From Ascaphus truei (Eukaryota; Chordata; Amphibia; Anura; Ascaphidae), in the NCBI GenBank assembly GCA_036426205.1, contig CM071568.1:215493245-215557244 (forward strand): a stretch of 64,000 nt of DNA, read 5' to 3'. Positions within the stretch are counted from its first letter, which is position 1; each line of letters opens with the position of its first letter. The position numbers and the translations under genes are program-made. The notes beneath the pieces were generated by a model. The model did no database searches, was not told where the DNA came from, and saw nothing but the letters and a program-made list of their open reading frames with translations. Shown here one piece after another: positions 54,400 to 64,000 of this stretch.

Positions 54400-54889
54400 C
54401 TGGTGTCTAGATGTCTTTCCTTTTTTCCTTTGACTCTTGGCACGTGCCGTGAGTATGTCCTTTGGATCCAGATCCGTTTTGCTAGATTGTCAGTTCTTTG
54501 GATGTATGTACTGAGCCATTATTAATCTATTATACAAAATGCAGCATGTTTCATAGTATTTCACAGGAATAAAATATGTCCCCACTGCTCAGGCATAGAT
54601 GTTACTCTACTTGGCTAAGTGACGATATTCATTTGTTCAGTCTTTCAGAATCACTTTGGTATGTGTTGCAGGTAGTTTTTGACTGAAAAAGAGAAATGAG
54701 TGGTCTTAAACTTGTATTTCGAAGTAGCTTTTAACTAACAACGGTATCATCTTTACTCAGCCACGTAATAACATTGTGAAAGTAACTTGAAAGCATGTTT
54801 ATTCTTGAACTGTTTTAATTCCCAGTTTGTTCTACTTGTGTAACTGATCTATGTGATGTTTTAGCTACAAACGTTATGCCTCTTTATTG
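54400..54889. other. UBE2E2 intron 2, unassigned
   Basis: I see no gene or repeat structure. Confidence 0.35.
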
Positions 54890-54904
54890 CTAGTATTCTA
54901 GTGA

Positions 54905-55139
54905 AGACAGGGGTGCCCAATGCTACATCAAATTGACAAAACATATGGTAATGAGTATAAAGTTTAAACTCATTACCATATATGTTTTGTCAATTTGATG
55001 TAGCATTGGGCACCCCTGTCTTCTCTTGTATACATTTGCCACGCTCAGTAGCACTCATTTTGACATAAATATATATTCATGATGTGGTGGATGTAGGAGT
55101 TTGAGCTATCTGGGAATATGTGTGTTAATCAATTTCTGA
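54905..55139. mobile_element. hairpin-headed insertion with 15-bp duplication
   Basis: The exact 15-mer CTAGTATTCTAGTGA is present at 54890-54904 and 55140-55154. Between them lie a near-perfect hairpin (arms 54903-54956 and 54969-55023, containing CAGGGGTGCCCAATGCTACA) and a 115-bp unique tail. A 15-bp duplication is typical of target-primed reverse transcription, not of hAT transposons (8 bp), although the hairpin arms begin with a hAT-like CAGGGGTG. It may be a hAT foldback mobilised as part of a retrotransposed RNA. Confidence 0.8.
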
Positions 55140-55159
55140 CTAGTATTCTAGTGAGATAA

Positions 55160-56769
55160 TATTGTTAAATGAGAGCGACTTTGCTAATACAAGAACGTGA
55201 CTTTAACCTTTTCAGAGTGACCATACAATATACTTGGTACGTTGCGGACCCAGGCACGCCTGGTTATGTCATTGCACAAATACTCGTATTATAGGGCAGG
55301 ATTGGGCTGATGGAAATGGGGCCCAATCCATTTCCGTCAGGTAGGGGGTGTTTGCGGTCATGTTGTTGCTGCTGAAGCAATCGCATGACTGGACATGCTT
55401 GTGGTCCCCAAGCACACTGGTGACGCCGGACCTCTGTCATTATTAAGGTAGCTGTATTATTTGAAAGGGTAAGTAGGACACCTTTAATGTTATGTATTTT
55501 TTTTTTTTTAACCTTTTGGTTAAACCCAAATGCATATAGACGTCACTACTTAAAAGCATCTCCGGTAGCAAAGGGTGTGAGACAAGTGGTCAGAAAATCT
55601 GTAAAGCAAATTATTGATTAAAATGAATTATAAAGAGTTGTTACCTAATCTCATTTTCTTTTCAAGTGTGAAGTTTTTTTTTTAAATACCCATTGAACAT
55701 GTACTATGGAATATGTTTATGCCTCTTAAATATATGATAATTACTAGTTGGGGAACTTCACATCTCCAGGCAAAATGTAAATCCACACTTCTTTCCTTGG
55801 ACTGATCACCTATTTAATTTAACAGGACCCAATGGAAAAAAACAATATATTTATTGTAGTACACAGATCATGGGTGATTATATCTTGGCTTCACAAAATG
55901 TGTTTGATATGGTCTTATATATATTTATATTTTGTACATATAAATATTGTCCCAATTCCTGCCGTCTTTGGTATTAGCCCTTCCCCTCCTAATTTTCCAC
56001 TTGTTTAGATGAGTGGACGTGTACATCTGCTTGTGTACATTACTAAAACCTATTTATTTTAGTGCGTGTCTTGGAATAGGACTAAAACGATTTGTTAAAA
56101 AAATTCCTTTTGATTAATTCCAAGTACCTCTGAGTGCCTATTTCAACTTTATTTTGATGATACATTATCTATTAGTGCACCCAGGCAAGTTACTGGATTG
56201 TTACGCGAGTCCTGCCTTGTATACACGTTGTATACACTGTGTTCAGAAAAAGCTGGGCCCCTTTTATTTTTTTGTAATTTCATGTAGAACAATCACTCCA
56301 TTTTCATGAACATTTGAGCAATTGTAGGTCTGTCACAGTAGATTATTACGTTTAAAAAATAAATATTCTTTGGAATTGGTGATGGCATGTTGACCTCATC
56401 AAGTGCATAGTTACACAACAAGCGTGCTCTCAGCCTTCCTTATTGATAAGCCACATAGATAAAGCAGTCTGTCTTTGTATGCACCTGTGGCAGTAATTCC
56501 AATCTCGTGAGTGCTCCTCCTTCCTTTTTTTTTTTTGTATCATATTAGATTACAACACATTAAAACATTTTAAGAGCTACGAAGATATAACTCCTATTTC
56601 TCGTTTAATGAACATATATTTTCTGCAGTGTATCTGGTGCTTGTTGACATAATACAGTGACATCAATTTTCGTTACAGTCAGTTGATTGTTTACATTGTG
56701 CTTCTTATATAGTGTAAATTAGAGATGGGCGGACCCCTTCTAGATTTTTTTTTTTAACTCCGTATCCAC

Positions 56770-56815
<46 letters not shown>

Positions 56816-57535
56816 ATATATATTCCCTCCAAATTGGGTAGAGATGCCTGTGCTGAAAAAAGAGCTCATTCGGAAGCATAGACACCCCCCCACCGCATTT
56901 TGTTTGTTCGTCTGAGGTGTTGGGTTACAGTAAATCTTGATGTGTGTTTATATATAAAAATGTAACTGTGGGGTATTAGAAGAAACCTTTCTGACCAGTC
57001 TTTCACCCTGCATATGAAACTGTTTAACCCCATGGTGCCTACTGCTCTTATTGGCCTTTCACATTGTCCCATTAGTGTTACATCAATAAATTCTCCAATT
57101 TAATAGCGCGGCATGGCAATTGGATTCAACATTTCAGTATAATAGAATCTATCAATGTGATTATCTTGACATGTCTGTCTATGCCATTATGTCTTCTTGT
57201 GTATGTGTTATGTCCACTGTATATATATTTGCACCTCCCCCTCCCCACCATCCATAACCGTACATTGCTCTGATGAAGGTCACATAGTGGACAGAAACTT
57301 AATTTTTTTCCTTGGACTACAAAATAATACTTTTTGAACATCAGTTTTGCAGTGCGGTGTCTTTCATTTGACTCTGGTTTTGGGTAAGTATTTATCATGT
57401 CGTTTTTTTTATATGACGTGTGCACTTGCCCCTACTTTTATTATTCATTTATGGAATGCCTATTCACTTTTCTGTGTGTGATATTATGTAAGAAAATGTG
57501 ACTGTGATATGGTAAAGACTATCAGATAACAAAAG
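55160..57535. other. UBE2E2 intron 2, mostly unassigned, with a (GT)n run
   Basis: Contains (GT)n at 56771-56811 and T runs at 55498 and 56527. 57266-57300 has a weak 'ctgatgaagg...gaaact' phrase whose stems do not pair cleanly. No UBE2E2 exon 3 (IQKELAEITL...) is seen. Confidence 0.5.
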
Positions 57536-57949
57536 CGACTTGTGATTGGAAAGGAGCAAGTTATAGCACTGGAACAAGACAATGGATCAACAATAAATGA
57601 CCGCACATATCATGAAGAGTTGAGGACTTACACAAGACCTTGTATAAGAGCACTGATTGCACAAGGCATATCCAACAGCGCAAGCAGAATACGCCAATGA
57701 CTTATCAGTTGTCCTTCCAGAAGAAGTGGTATAGCCAATACAATCCATGAAGAATGTGATGGCCTCTGTGGAGATGGAATTACAACTAACATTTTAAAAG
57801 AATAGGAGGATCCAATGCGCACTCACATCCAGATGATATAAAAATAAGAGAGATAACACAATAGTGTAATTCTGTATGTATTCAATATAGATAGAGATGG
57901 TAATGCACTCACATTTAGTAAGGAAAAACAGGCATCTCGGTTAATCAGT

Positions 57950-59475
57950 GAAAAAAAGAAAGACTATACTACAAAACAAGCGCTCAACCTATTGTGACCA
58001 ATAATAAAAAGTGACCGAAAAATATAACAAATGTGCAATAGTGACAATTATCTAAACAAACTATGATCGGATAACCACTAGACACAATAGACCTATTAAC
58101 CACCAGATTAGGGGAGGGTATAGGGATGGGCTGCCTGGGACTACAAACAAGCTATTCCATATAGCTACAAACAAATGATGTACAGAGAGCAAAGTCCTTG
58201 GCGCACTATCAAGTGCGTGAACCTGATAAATAAGTCCTGTTCAGAATAGAGAGTTCGTAGATATCCACAGTCTGGCCTCCTACTTTCCCTCTGATGTTGA
58301 AATATCTGTAATCAGAAAGAACAAGAGACCATTGCGCAGTATCTCATGTATGCCGAAGCCTCGACCACACAGCTACTAGGTACTTACATCTAAAAGAATA
58401 AAAACAGGCCTTGAAAGGTATCTTTAAACCAGGGGTCCGTGTCGCTCACAGGGCTGTCTTGGATTCTCCAATTACAACATTCCCGCTCCACGGATAGCCG
58501 ATTCGCCCAATGGTATACAAAAGATAAAATACCAAATAGTGTGGTACAGTACAATTTAATAAACGATAAAAAGATCAACAGTCAATGCACTCACATGCTT
58601 TATGATCTTACTGCACGATTTACAAGGTGCCGTCCGCAAACGTGAGGGGGTAGACCGTGGTGTATAGGGAGGCTGGATCCCGCGTGTACCTCTTCCTCGC
58701 GGCCGCAAATCAGAGCGCCGGGTCCACCACAGATGACGTCACCGACCACAGCAACCTCCTCCGCTGGTACTGGCACGTTGCAATGCGTGCAATTAAGCTC
58801 CACCCTACGCGCGTTTCGTGACTCCTGACGTCACTTCCTCAGGGGTAATGGAGCTTTGGTGCTGTAGTGTGCTATTTAAGCAAGACTAATTGGCCAGATG
58901 TTATACCTAATAGGATAATTACTCCTAGAGGGGTGTCTAGCTAATGAACTAAAGTGCTGTTATTTAACATTATAAGCTCCTAACCTTCATAGCAGCTGAA
59001 TAACAAATGGCTATATTAAGATTGTTATAACATAGATAATCATAAATTACAATCTTCACACAATAATGTATATAGCTAACAAGCACATAGGTTATACACT
59101 TAATAAAATTGTTAACATAATTACAATAAAATATTAGTGTACCTCAAAACATTATTACAATACAATATTGATTACTTATATATAATCTAATATGATGAAC
59201 TTTATTAAAAATCAATAAAACTATAAAAGAATTAAAAAAAGATTACCCATATAGTATATGCAGGACTATACGGACAGAGGACTCAGAGGAATTTTTTGGG
59301 AATAGCTAAAGAAATTTCTTATATTGGATATACATAATCAAATTCAGATATTTCAACATCAGAGGGAAAGTAGGAGGCCAGACTGTGGATATCTACGAAC
59401 TCTCTATTCTGAACAGGACTTATTTATCAGGTTCACGCATTTGATAGTGCGCCAAGGACTTTGCTCTCTGTACAT
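57950..59475 (-). mobile_element. 1.5-kb foldback insertion with 17-bp duplication
   Basis: CATCTCGGTTAATCAGT occurs exactly at 57933-57949 and 59476-59492. Inside, the 132-bp segments 58177-58308 and 59345-59476 are reverse complements with one clear mismatch. The centre holds a CpG-rich piece (58640-58850) with motif D and an AT-rich piece (58900-59340). A long duplication suggests insertion by reverse transcription (Penelope-like or LINE-driven) rather than by a DNA transposase. Confidence 0.8.
58802..58846 (-). ncRNA. hammerhead-ribozyme-like motif D
   Basis: Read on -: stem I ACCC, box CTGAGGA (all conserved positions), extra A, stem II GTGAC/GTCAC with loop GTCAGGA, GAAA, stem III region CGCGCGT then A at the cleavage position, stem I GGGT. 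Both stems are Watson-Crick. Lies in the foldback insertion. Confidence 0.5.
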
Positions 59476-60137
59476 CATCTCGGTTAATCAGTTTAACCAA
59501 ACTGTAGTAGGGAAACGTCAGGAGTCAGGATACTTCTTATATGGTCTCTGACTGCAGGATATTTCCAATTTCTCCCAGACTCACAGGCAGCAGGATATTA
59601 TGCGGATATAGAGAAATAAACACACATAGTGTAATACTGTATATATAGATATAATTTCTATAACCATATAGTGTATCAACTCACATTGTGTGTATAAGTA
59701 ATACGCCTTTAGGTTGTTAAAGTAACCAACTTTTGATGTCATCTGGAATCACAGGGAAAATCCCAGGCAAAAAGAGGAAAGGGTAGTGAGGACACGGGTC
59801 CAAGTAACAGTGCTCAGTAAGATTGAGACATATTTGTAATCCATATATCAAGGCACATATATCATAGTGTAGAAGGGGGCAAAAATAAAGCTAAAGGAGA
59901 TATTGGACCCAGTGTTTTGAGTAACAGTGACCATTCATTGACTCATGACTGTCCATATAGTGGAGACAAATATAAGCTTAAGCGTAAAACAGTCTCATGC
60001 AGTACTCCACAGAACAGAGATCTCTCACTGTGACACTGTTTCTGGTCAACAACTCCCCATAATTAGTAAGGGGAGAAACAATACTCCCAAAAAGCTGCTT
60101 CCTTATGGTGCGTGCATCACGCTATGTTGTCTTTGCA

Positions 60138-60332
60138 GAAGAAAATCCTAGGATTGGAGCGGAGCACAGCAAGAGAAGGTATCTTTGATAAAGGGCGTTT
60201 TGCCTGAAACGCGTCAGAGTGTTTGTTTTGTCCCCCGATACCATGTTCTTTAATAAATAATTTTTTAACCCACACCTCGCTGGTCCCCTACCTTTTCTTG
60301 CTGTGCTCCGCTCCAATCCTAGGATTTTCTTC
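60138..60332. mobile_element. short foldback element enclosing motif E
   Basis: The arms 60138-60181 and 60289-60332 are 44-bp reverse complements with one mismatch (GAAGAAAATCCTAGGATTGG at the outer end). The spacer holds motif E and 'taataaataa'. It has no coding sequence. Confidence 0.85.
60182..60218 (+). ncRNA. hammerhead-ribozyme-like motif E
   Basis: Stem I TCT (60182-60184), box TTGATAA (60185-60191; C3 to U and G8 to A together), extra A, stem II GGGC/GCCT, GAAA (60206-60209), palindrome ACGCGT, C at the cleavage position (60215), stem I AGA (60216-60218). Stem I is short and would need extension to be stable. Confidence 0.42.
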
Positions 60333-60562
60333 AAAAAAGAGGAAAAGGATGCAGGAAAAGGTAGAACAAACTTTATATAAATAAAAAGGCACTTACAGAG
60401 CCGAAAACATAAAATTAACCCAAGGTATTCCAAAACATGTAACCCCACTCTCAGTAAAACCTAGTGCTGGCCATGCACCCAGGAATACCACACTGAGGGG
60501 GTACAGAGCTTCAGACAGCTCCTCAAAGTCTGTAGATAGTTAGCAGCTGGCTCTAGAAGATT

Positions 60563-60602
60563 GCCTCAACGCGTTTCGTCCGAAAGGACTTCTTCAGGGG
60601 GC
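60563..60602 (-). ncRNA. hammerhead-ribozyme-like motif F
   Basis: Read on -: stem I GCCCC, box CTGAAGA (all conserved positions), extra A, stem II GTCC/GGAC with loop TTTC, GAAA, palindrome ACGCGT, T at the cleavage position, stem I GAGGC (one mismatch). Confidence 0.45.
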
Positions 60603-62127
60603 TTTGTGGGCTTTTTTAAAAAAAAAAACATTTAAAAAGAAGCTGGGGAATAAGAGCAAATCCTTCTAAAACTCTTCATATGCTGCATGAAGAAAATAAT
60701 AATTCCAGAACTATGGAATAATGCCATAGTTATCCTCTATAAAATAGGAGACAAAAGACCTCAGGACCTACAGACCAATCACTTACAAGATTTTTACAAT
60801 GTGGAACTTTGTCAGCCTCGATAGACAGGAATATGGAACGCCAAAGCCTACAAGAGACTGGAATAAGTTTACATTGATAGTGTTTAATGCTTACACCAAC
60901 GTAGTAACAAAAGGCAAAACAAAAATGTGGCTGCAAAATCCTTAGAGCTACATTTAAAAGCACTCGTAGCTAGAGAAAAATAAGAGTAAGGGCCAAGAAG
61001 TGCAAGGGAAAACAAGGCAAAACAAAAAGATACCTGAAAAGCCTGCAGAGCTGGATGCAAATATTAGTAGCCAGGGAAAGACAAAAGAGCAGAAGGTTAG
61101 AGAATATCCAGACTGCTGCTCTGGATCAAAAAGTTGACCAGCAACAACTAGCAGGCTGGTTGGGGTTAATATACTCTAAACTAAGATGGCTGCTGGTTTA
61201 ATGGGAGATTCCAGTTCCTACTAGCTCTGTGCCTGAACTTGACTCCTGTGTGTGCCCCTGCAGGTCTACGATGAGTGTTGTGGGAGGGAAGTACGAAATG
61301 AGGTTTCTGCGCTCGTGCTGTTCTCTATAAAATCTGTTATCCGCTTGCAGCTGTCAGCGCCAGGAGCCACTTCTCAACTGCTCCTATTGAGGAAAGCCCC
61401 TGAAAGAGCCCTCCTCACAACAGAAAAAACACGAGGCACACAAGCGCACGCGGATTAGCATAAAAATATGGGAGGGAATCTTGACACTAGAGATTACTAG
61501 AGACCTAAGCAGGACGTTGCAGTGGATACATCAGAATGCACAACACCAGGTTGTAGAAGAAGTGATTTTCCAAAATTATGAATACAATCTACCACTCTCT
61601 TTAGGATTAATAAATTACGAAAAAGATTTTGATTTTGTATTTACCTCAGCTGTTTTAAACGCATTAAGACCGCGTTGAAGAAGCGTGCATTGATATGAGG
61701 AACATTTACGATAATGCCATGCCTACTATTAGATTACATGAAGACACAAGCAAGATAAGGAGAAACAAGGATGTGTGACAAGGTGACAACATGACACCTC
61801 AGCTTTTTACCGCAACAGTTGAAGACATTGAATTGGGAAGAAAAGGAATACAAATCAATGGTGAATATTGAAATCACCAGGTATTTGCTGACATTGTTAT
61901 TTTTGCCACAAGGCCAGAAGACCTCCAACAACTAATCGAAAAAACAAGTAAGAAGGTGGGCCTCCATATGAATCTCGGCAAGACTAAAGTAATGTTCAAC
62001 TCTACAAAGATTGACATAAATAAAATAGGAATAGAAGTCGGACTATATATCTATCTCACATTTGGAAGCGACAAGACAATCTTACAAGGGAACTTTCCAC
62101 TGTGCTTCAAAAGAAAAGTGTTTGCCC

Positions 62128-62195
62128 AGTGTGTTTGTGTTTATGTGTGTGTATATATGTATGTGTATATGTATATGTGTGTGTGTATATATGAC
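62128..62195. repeat. (GT/AT)n microsatellite
   Basis: TGTGTTTGTGTTTATGTGTG followed by 'tatatgtatgtg' runs, directly after the RTE-like LINE coding remnant. It may derive from that element's 3' tail. Confidence 0.75.
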
Positions 62196-62532
62196 TCCAG
62201 GAAGAACTTTGTCCTTGAGATATTTGTAGTTTTGTGTGCTTGTTTGTAGTGGTGTATCGTGTTTGTTTTTTTTGTGTATGTGTGTGTTCAAAATGTGACC
62301 GCGTGGTCATGGATAGAGTTGCAACATCTTCTGATATTTCAATTTTATAATGCCTGCATGAGAGAGCCCTGACTAGTTGACAAACCTGCACGTTGATTGG
62401 GAACCAACACTGATGAGCTTCGGGTTCAGTTGAGAGAAAAAACTTGAAAATGTACGAGCAGTGTAGGCTGCTGCTTTAAAATTATCTATATGTTCATATC
62501 TCTCAATTGAATCTAGTGAACATGGCCACCTC

Positions 62533-63967
62533 CAGTGGTGAGAAAGTTTGAGAACCACTTGGGATTCTCACATATTTCAAACCTAAAATATTATTAGATC
62601 TTCATCGAAGGCCTAAAAATAGCTAAAGATAACCTGGTCAAAAACATCTGTTTATCCACAAATGATTAAACATTCAATATCCATGTGTGAAAAAATATGT
62701 GAACCTTTACATTCAATACCCCTTGAGCAGCAATAACTTAAACTACGTGTTTCCTGGTCACTCTCATATCGTTTTTGAAGAATTTTGGCCCATTCCTTCT
62801 TACAGAACTGCTTCAACTCGGAGACATTTGAGGGCTTCCTTGCATGGACAGCTCACTTCATGTCCTGCCAAAACATTTCAATGAGTTTAGGTCCAGACTT
62901 TGACTAGGCTTTTCTAAAACATGGAATTCCTTCTTCTGCAGCCATTCTTTTGTAGATCTGCTTGTATGTTTAGGATCATTGTCTTGCTGCATGACCCTTT
63001 TTCGCTTCAGTTCACAGAAAGATGGCTTGACATTCTCCTCTAGAATCTTCTGCTGCAGAATTTGTGGTTGTGTCAATGATTGCTTGTACTGCTTGTACAA
63101 GTCCTGAGGCAGCAAAGGAGCCCTAAACCATCACACTTCCATCACCATGCTTGACGGTTGGGATAAGGTTCTTCTGTTCGAACACAGTGTTAGGTGAAAA
63201 CCAAATATAACGTTTCTCATTTGAGGCCAAAAAGTTCTACCTTTGACTCGTCTGTCCAGATAACATTGTTCCAGGAGTCTTGTGGATCATCGATTTGGCT
63301 CTTTGGTGAACTTTTGATGGGCAGCAAAGTTCTTTTTAGAGAGCAGTGGTGTCTTTCTGGCTATCCTTCCATGAACACCATTCTTGTTAAGTCTTTTTCT
63401 GATAGTTGAGTCATGAACACTCACATTAGCCACGGCAAGAGTGGCCTGCAGAGCCTTGTATGTTACTCGGGGTTCTTTGACTTTCTGGATAATTTGCCGG
63501 TTTGTTCTTTGAGACATTTTGGTAGGATGACCACTCCTGGGTATAGTCACTGTGGTCTTGAACATTCTCCATTTTTCTGACCGTGGATTACTTTTGATAG
63601 TAGCATGACATGTTTCCACACACTGTATGGTGACCAAACTCACAAAGTTCATGATATTTATATAGGGTGGGGCCTCCCAAACTCACCCATGAAGATTGAT
63701 CCAATTATTTAAACACCTGATTCTAATTATAGTCTCTAATTTAGCTGATAAAACCAGGGTTTCATTTACTTTTGTACATACCCTGACTCTTAATCACTCA
63801 TTGTTTTGTCTAATTCATACATCATTTTTTTCAAAAGGCATGGAATTTTTTAATATAAACCGTATTGGATATTTCTGAAATGACTTGGCTTGATTCAAGG
63901 TTGTCATAGATAAACTATGGAATTTTCGTAATTATCATTGCGATTCACCAACATTTTGTCGCCACTG
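62533..63967 (-). mobile_element. Tc1-like DNA transposon, dead
   Basis: The inverted ends are CAGTGGTGAGAAAGTTTGAG (62533) and, in reverse complement, CAGTGGCGACAAAATGTTGG (ending 63967). TA follows at 63968-63969, but the left TA is lost. Length 1.43 kb, normal for Tc1. Sub-terminal blocks on the right (63760-63780, 'tttacttttgtacatacc') and left (62685-62705) also match in inverted style. The enclosed transposase is described separately. Confidence 0.85.
62858..63655 (-). pseudogene. Tc1-like transposase pseudogene
   Basis: The enzyme cuts and pastes Tc1 elements at TA sites using three acidic residues. The - strand frame from 63652 gives the paired-type HTH region (TIPRSGHPTKMSQRTNRQII, VSVHDSTIRKRLNKNGVHG, ARKTPLL). 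Next comes WTDES (63265-63251) with the first catalytic Asp, then, after stops and a shift, [20 protein letters not shown] (63000-62940) with the second Asp. The final block is SLDLNSLK, where the family has DLNPIE, so the third catalytic acid is a lysine. Stops lie between the first and second catalytic blocks. The copy is inactive by both criteria. Confidence 0.92.
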
Positions 63968-64000
63968 TATGTAACTTGTTGTGGTTTTTTTTTTTTTTTT

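Larger units (their letters stand above)
57803..60640. repeat. nested composite repeats inserted in the RTE-like LINE
   Basis: The outer element (57803-57949 and 59476-60100) has 'atgcactcacat' and 'aatagtgtaat' phrases. It is split by the insert at 57950-59475. A second unit, 60138-60332, and a third, ending with motif F (60563-60602), follow. Three hammerhead-like motifs (D, E, F) lie within. No transposase or RT frame is present. Confidence 0.65.
57540..62120 (+). mobile_element. RTE-like LINE, broken into three pieces by later insertions
   Basis: Piece 1 (57540-57802) reads, with frame changes, a block like 'LPEEV..PIQSMKN' and 'DGITTNILK', the start of an RT domain. Piece 2 (60640-60850) reads IIPELWNNAIVIL and IGDKR followed by 'YRPI'-like codons and 'RNMERQSLQETG'. 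Piece 3 (61466-62120) reads INYEKDFDFVFTSAVLNALR, 'TPQLFTATVEDI', 'GIQINGEY', a damaged 'FADDIVIFATRPEDLQQLIE', and KKVGLHMNLGKTKVMFNSTK. The catalytic FADD has lost bases. The order and phrases are those of vertebrate RTE-type LINEs. Inserts are 57803-60640 (composite repeats) and about 60850-61465 (LTR-like, unclassified). Confidence 0.75.

Noticed and set aside
57264..57300. A ninth hammerhead-like candidate (CTGATGAAGG...GAAACTT)
   Set aside because: Stem II needs a bulged G, stem III is not palindromic and stem I does not pair, so it fails the structural test used for the others.
53832..64000. UBE2E2 exon 3 (IQKELAEITL... coding)
   Set aside because: Searched by eye in all + frames of intron 2; no match. 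The exon must lie beyond the window.
63960..64000. Terminal T run as a transcription terminator
   Set aside because: It is a simple T tract at the window edge next to a Tc1 end; nothing ties it to a polymerase III gene.

Overview
The window looks like vertebrate, most likely amphibian (anuran), nuclear DNA: one identifiable protein-coding gene with very long introns, set in a dense, layered mass of transposable elements and tandem repeats. The anuran assignment is inference. It rests on L1/Tx1-like, Rex1/CR1-like, L2-like and RTE-like LINE fragments side by side, many short hAT and TTAA-flanked DNA elements, and the frequent 'CTGAGGAAG...GAAACGCG' repeats familiar from frog genomes. There are no bacterial features; nearly all long open frames are repeat shadows.

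The gene is UBE2E2 (class III ubiquitin-conjugating enzyme E2) on the + strand. A CpG island at about 28.9-29.56 kb holds a GC-box, a TATA-like site and a probable non-coding first exon ending at a GTAATG donor (29563). After a 24.1 kb intron, exon 2 (53647-53831) carries the ATG and the first 58 codons plus two bases, and ends at a GTACTC donor. The catalytic UBC exons are not in the window and should lie downstream.

Layout: 1-6690, a decayed L1-like LINE on the - strand with ORF1 and ORF2 recognisable; 6.7-12 kb, unassigned DNA, a composite repeat with a hammerhead-like core, and a GT-rich minisatellite; 12.1-13.35 kb, a GC-rich LTR-like block; 14.1-14.5 kb, a perfect foldback element; 16.5-22.2 kb, TTAA-flanked and hAT elements, GA-rich and 22-bp minisatellites and a decayed telomere-like tract; 23.2-28.8 kb, nested LINE insertions, GT microsatellites and a GC-rich inverted-repeat element next to the promoter; 29.2-53.6 kb, UBE2E2 intron 1 with a Rex1/CR1-like LINE, hAT insertions, an L1 3' end, a 2.7 kb 18-bp-unit minisatellite and a stretch of unusual composition (46.7-49.7 kb); 53.6-64 kb, exon 2 and intron 2 with an RTE-like LINE broken by nested foldback elements and a dead Tc1 transposon.

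The most interesting signal is a set of eight short structures, on both strands and in different repeats, that fold like minimal type I hammerhead ribozymes: a CTGANGA-like box, a stem II hairpin, a GAAA box, and in seven of the eight a palindromic or 2-bp stem III followed by a non-G cleavage position, closed by a short stem I. Two copies change C3 and G8 together to U3-A8. All eight carry one extra A after position A9, so whether they cleave is an open and testable question. Other notable points are nested insertions with readable target-site duplications, a hairpin whose two arms differ in minisatellite copy number, and signs that parts of 42.8-52.1 kb are poorly polished assembly.
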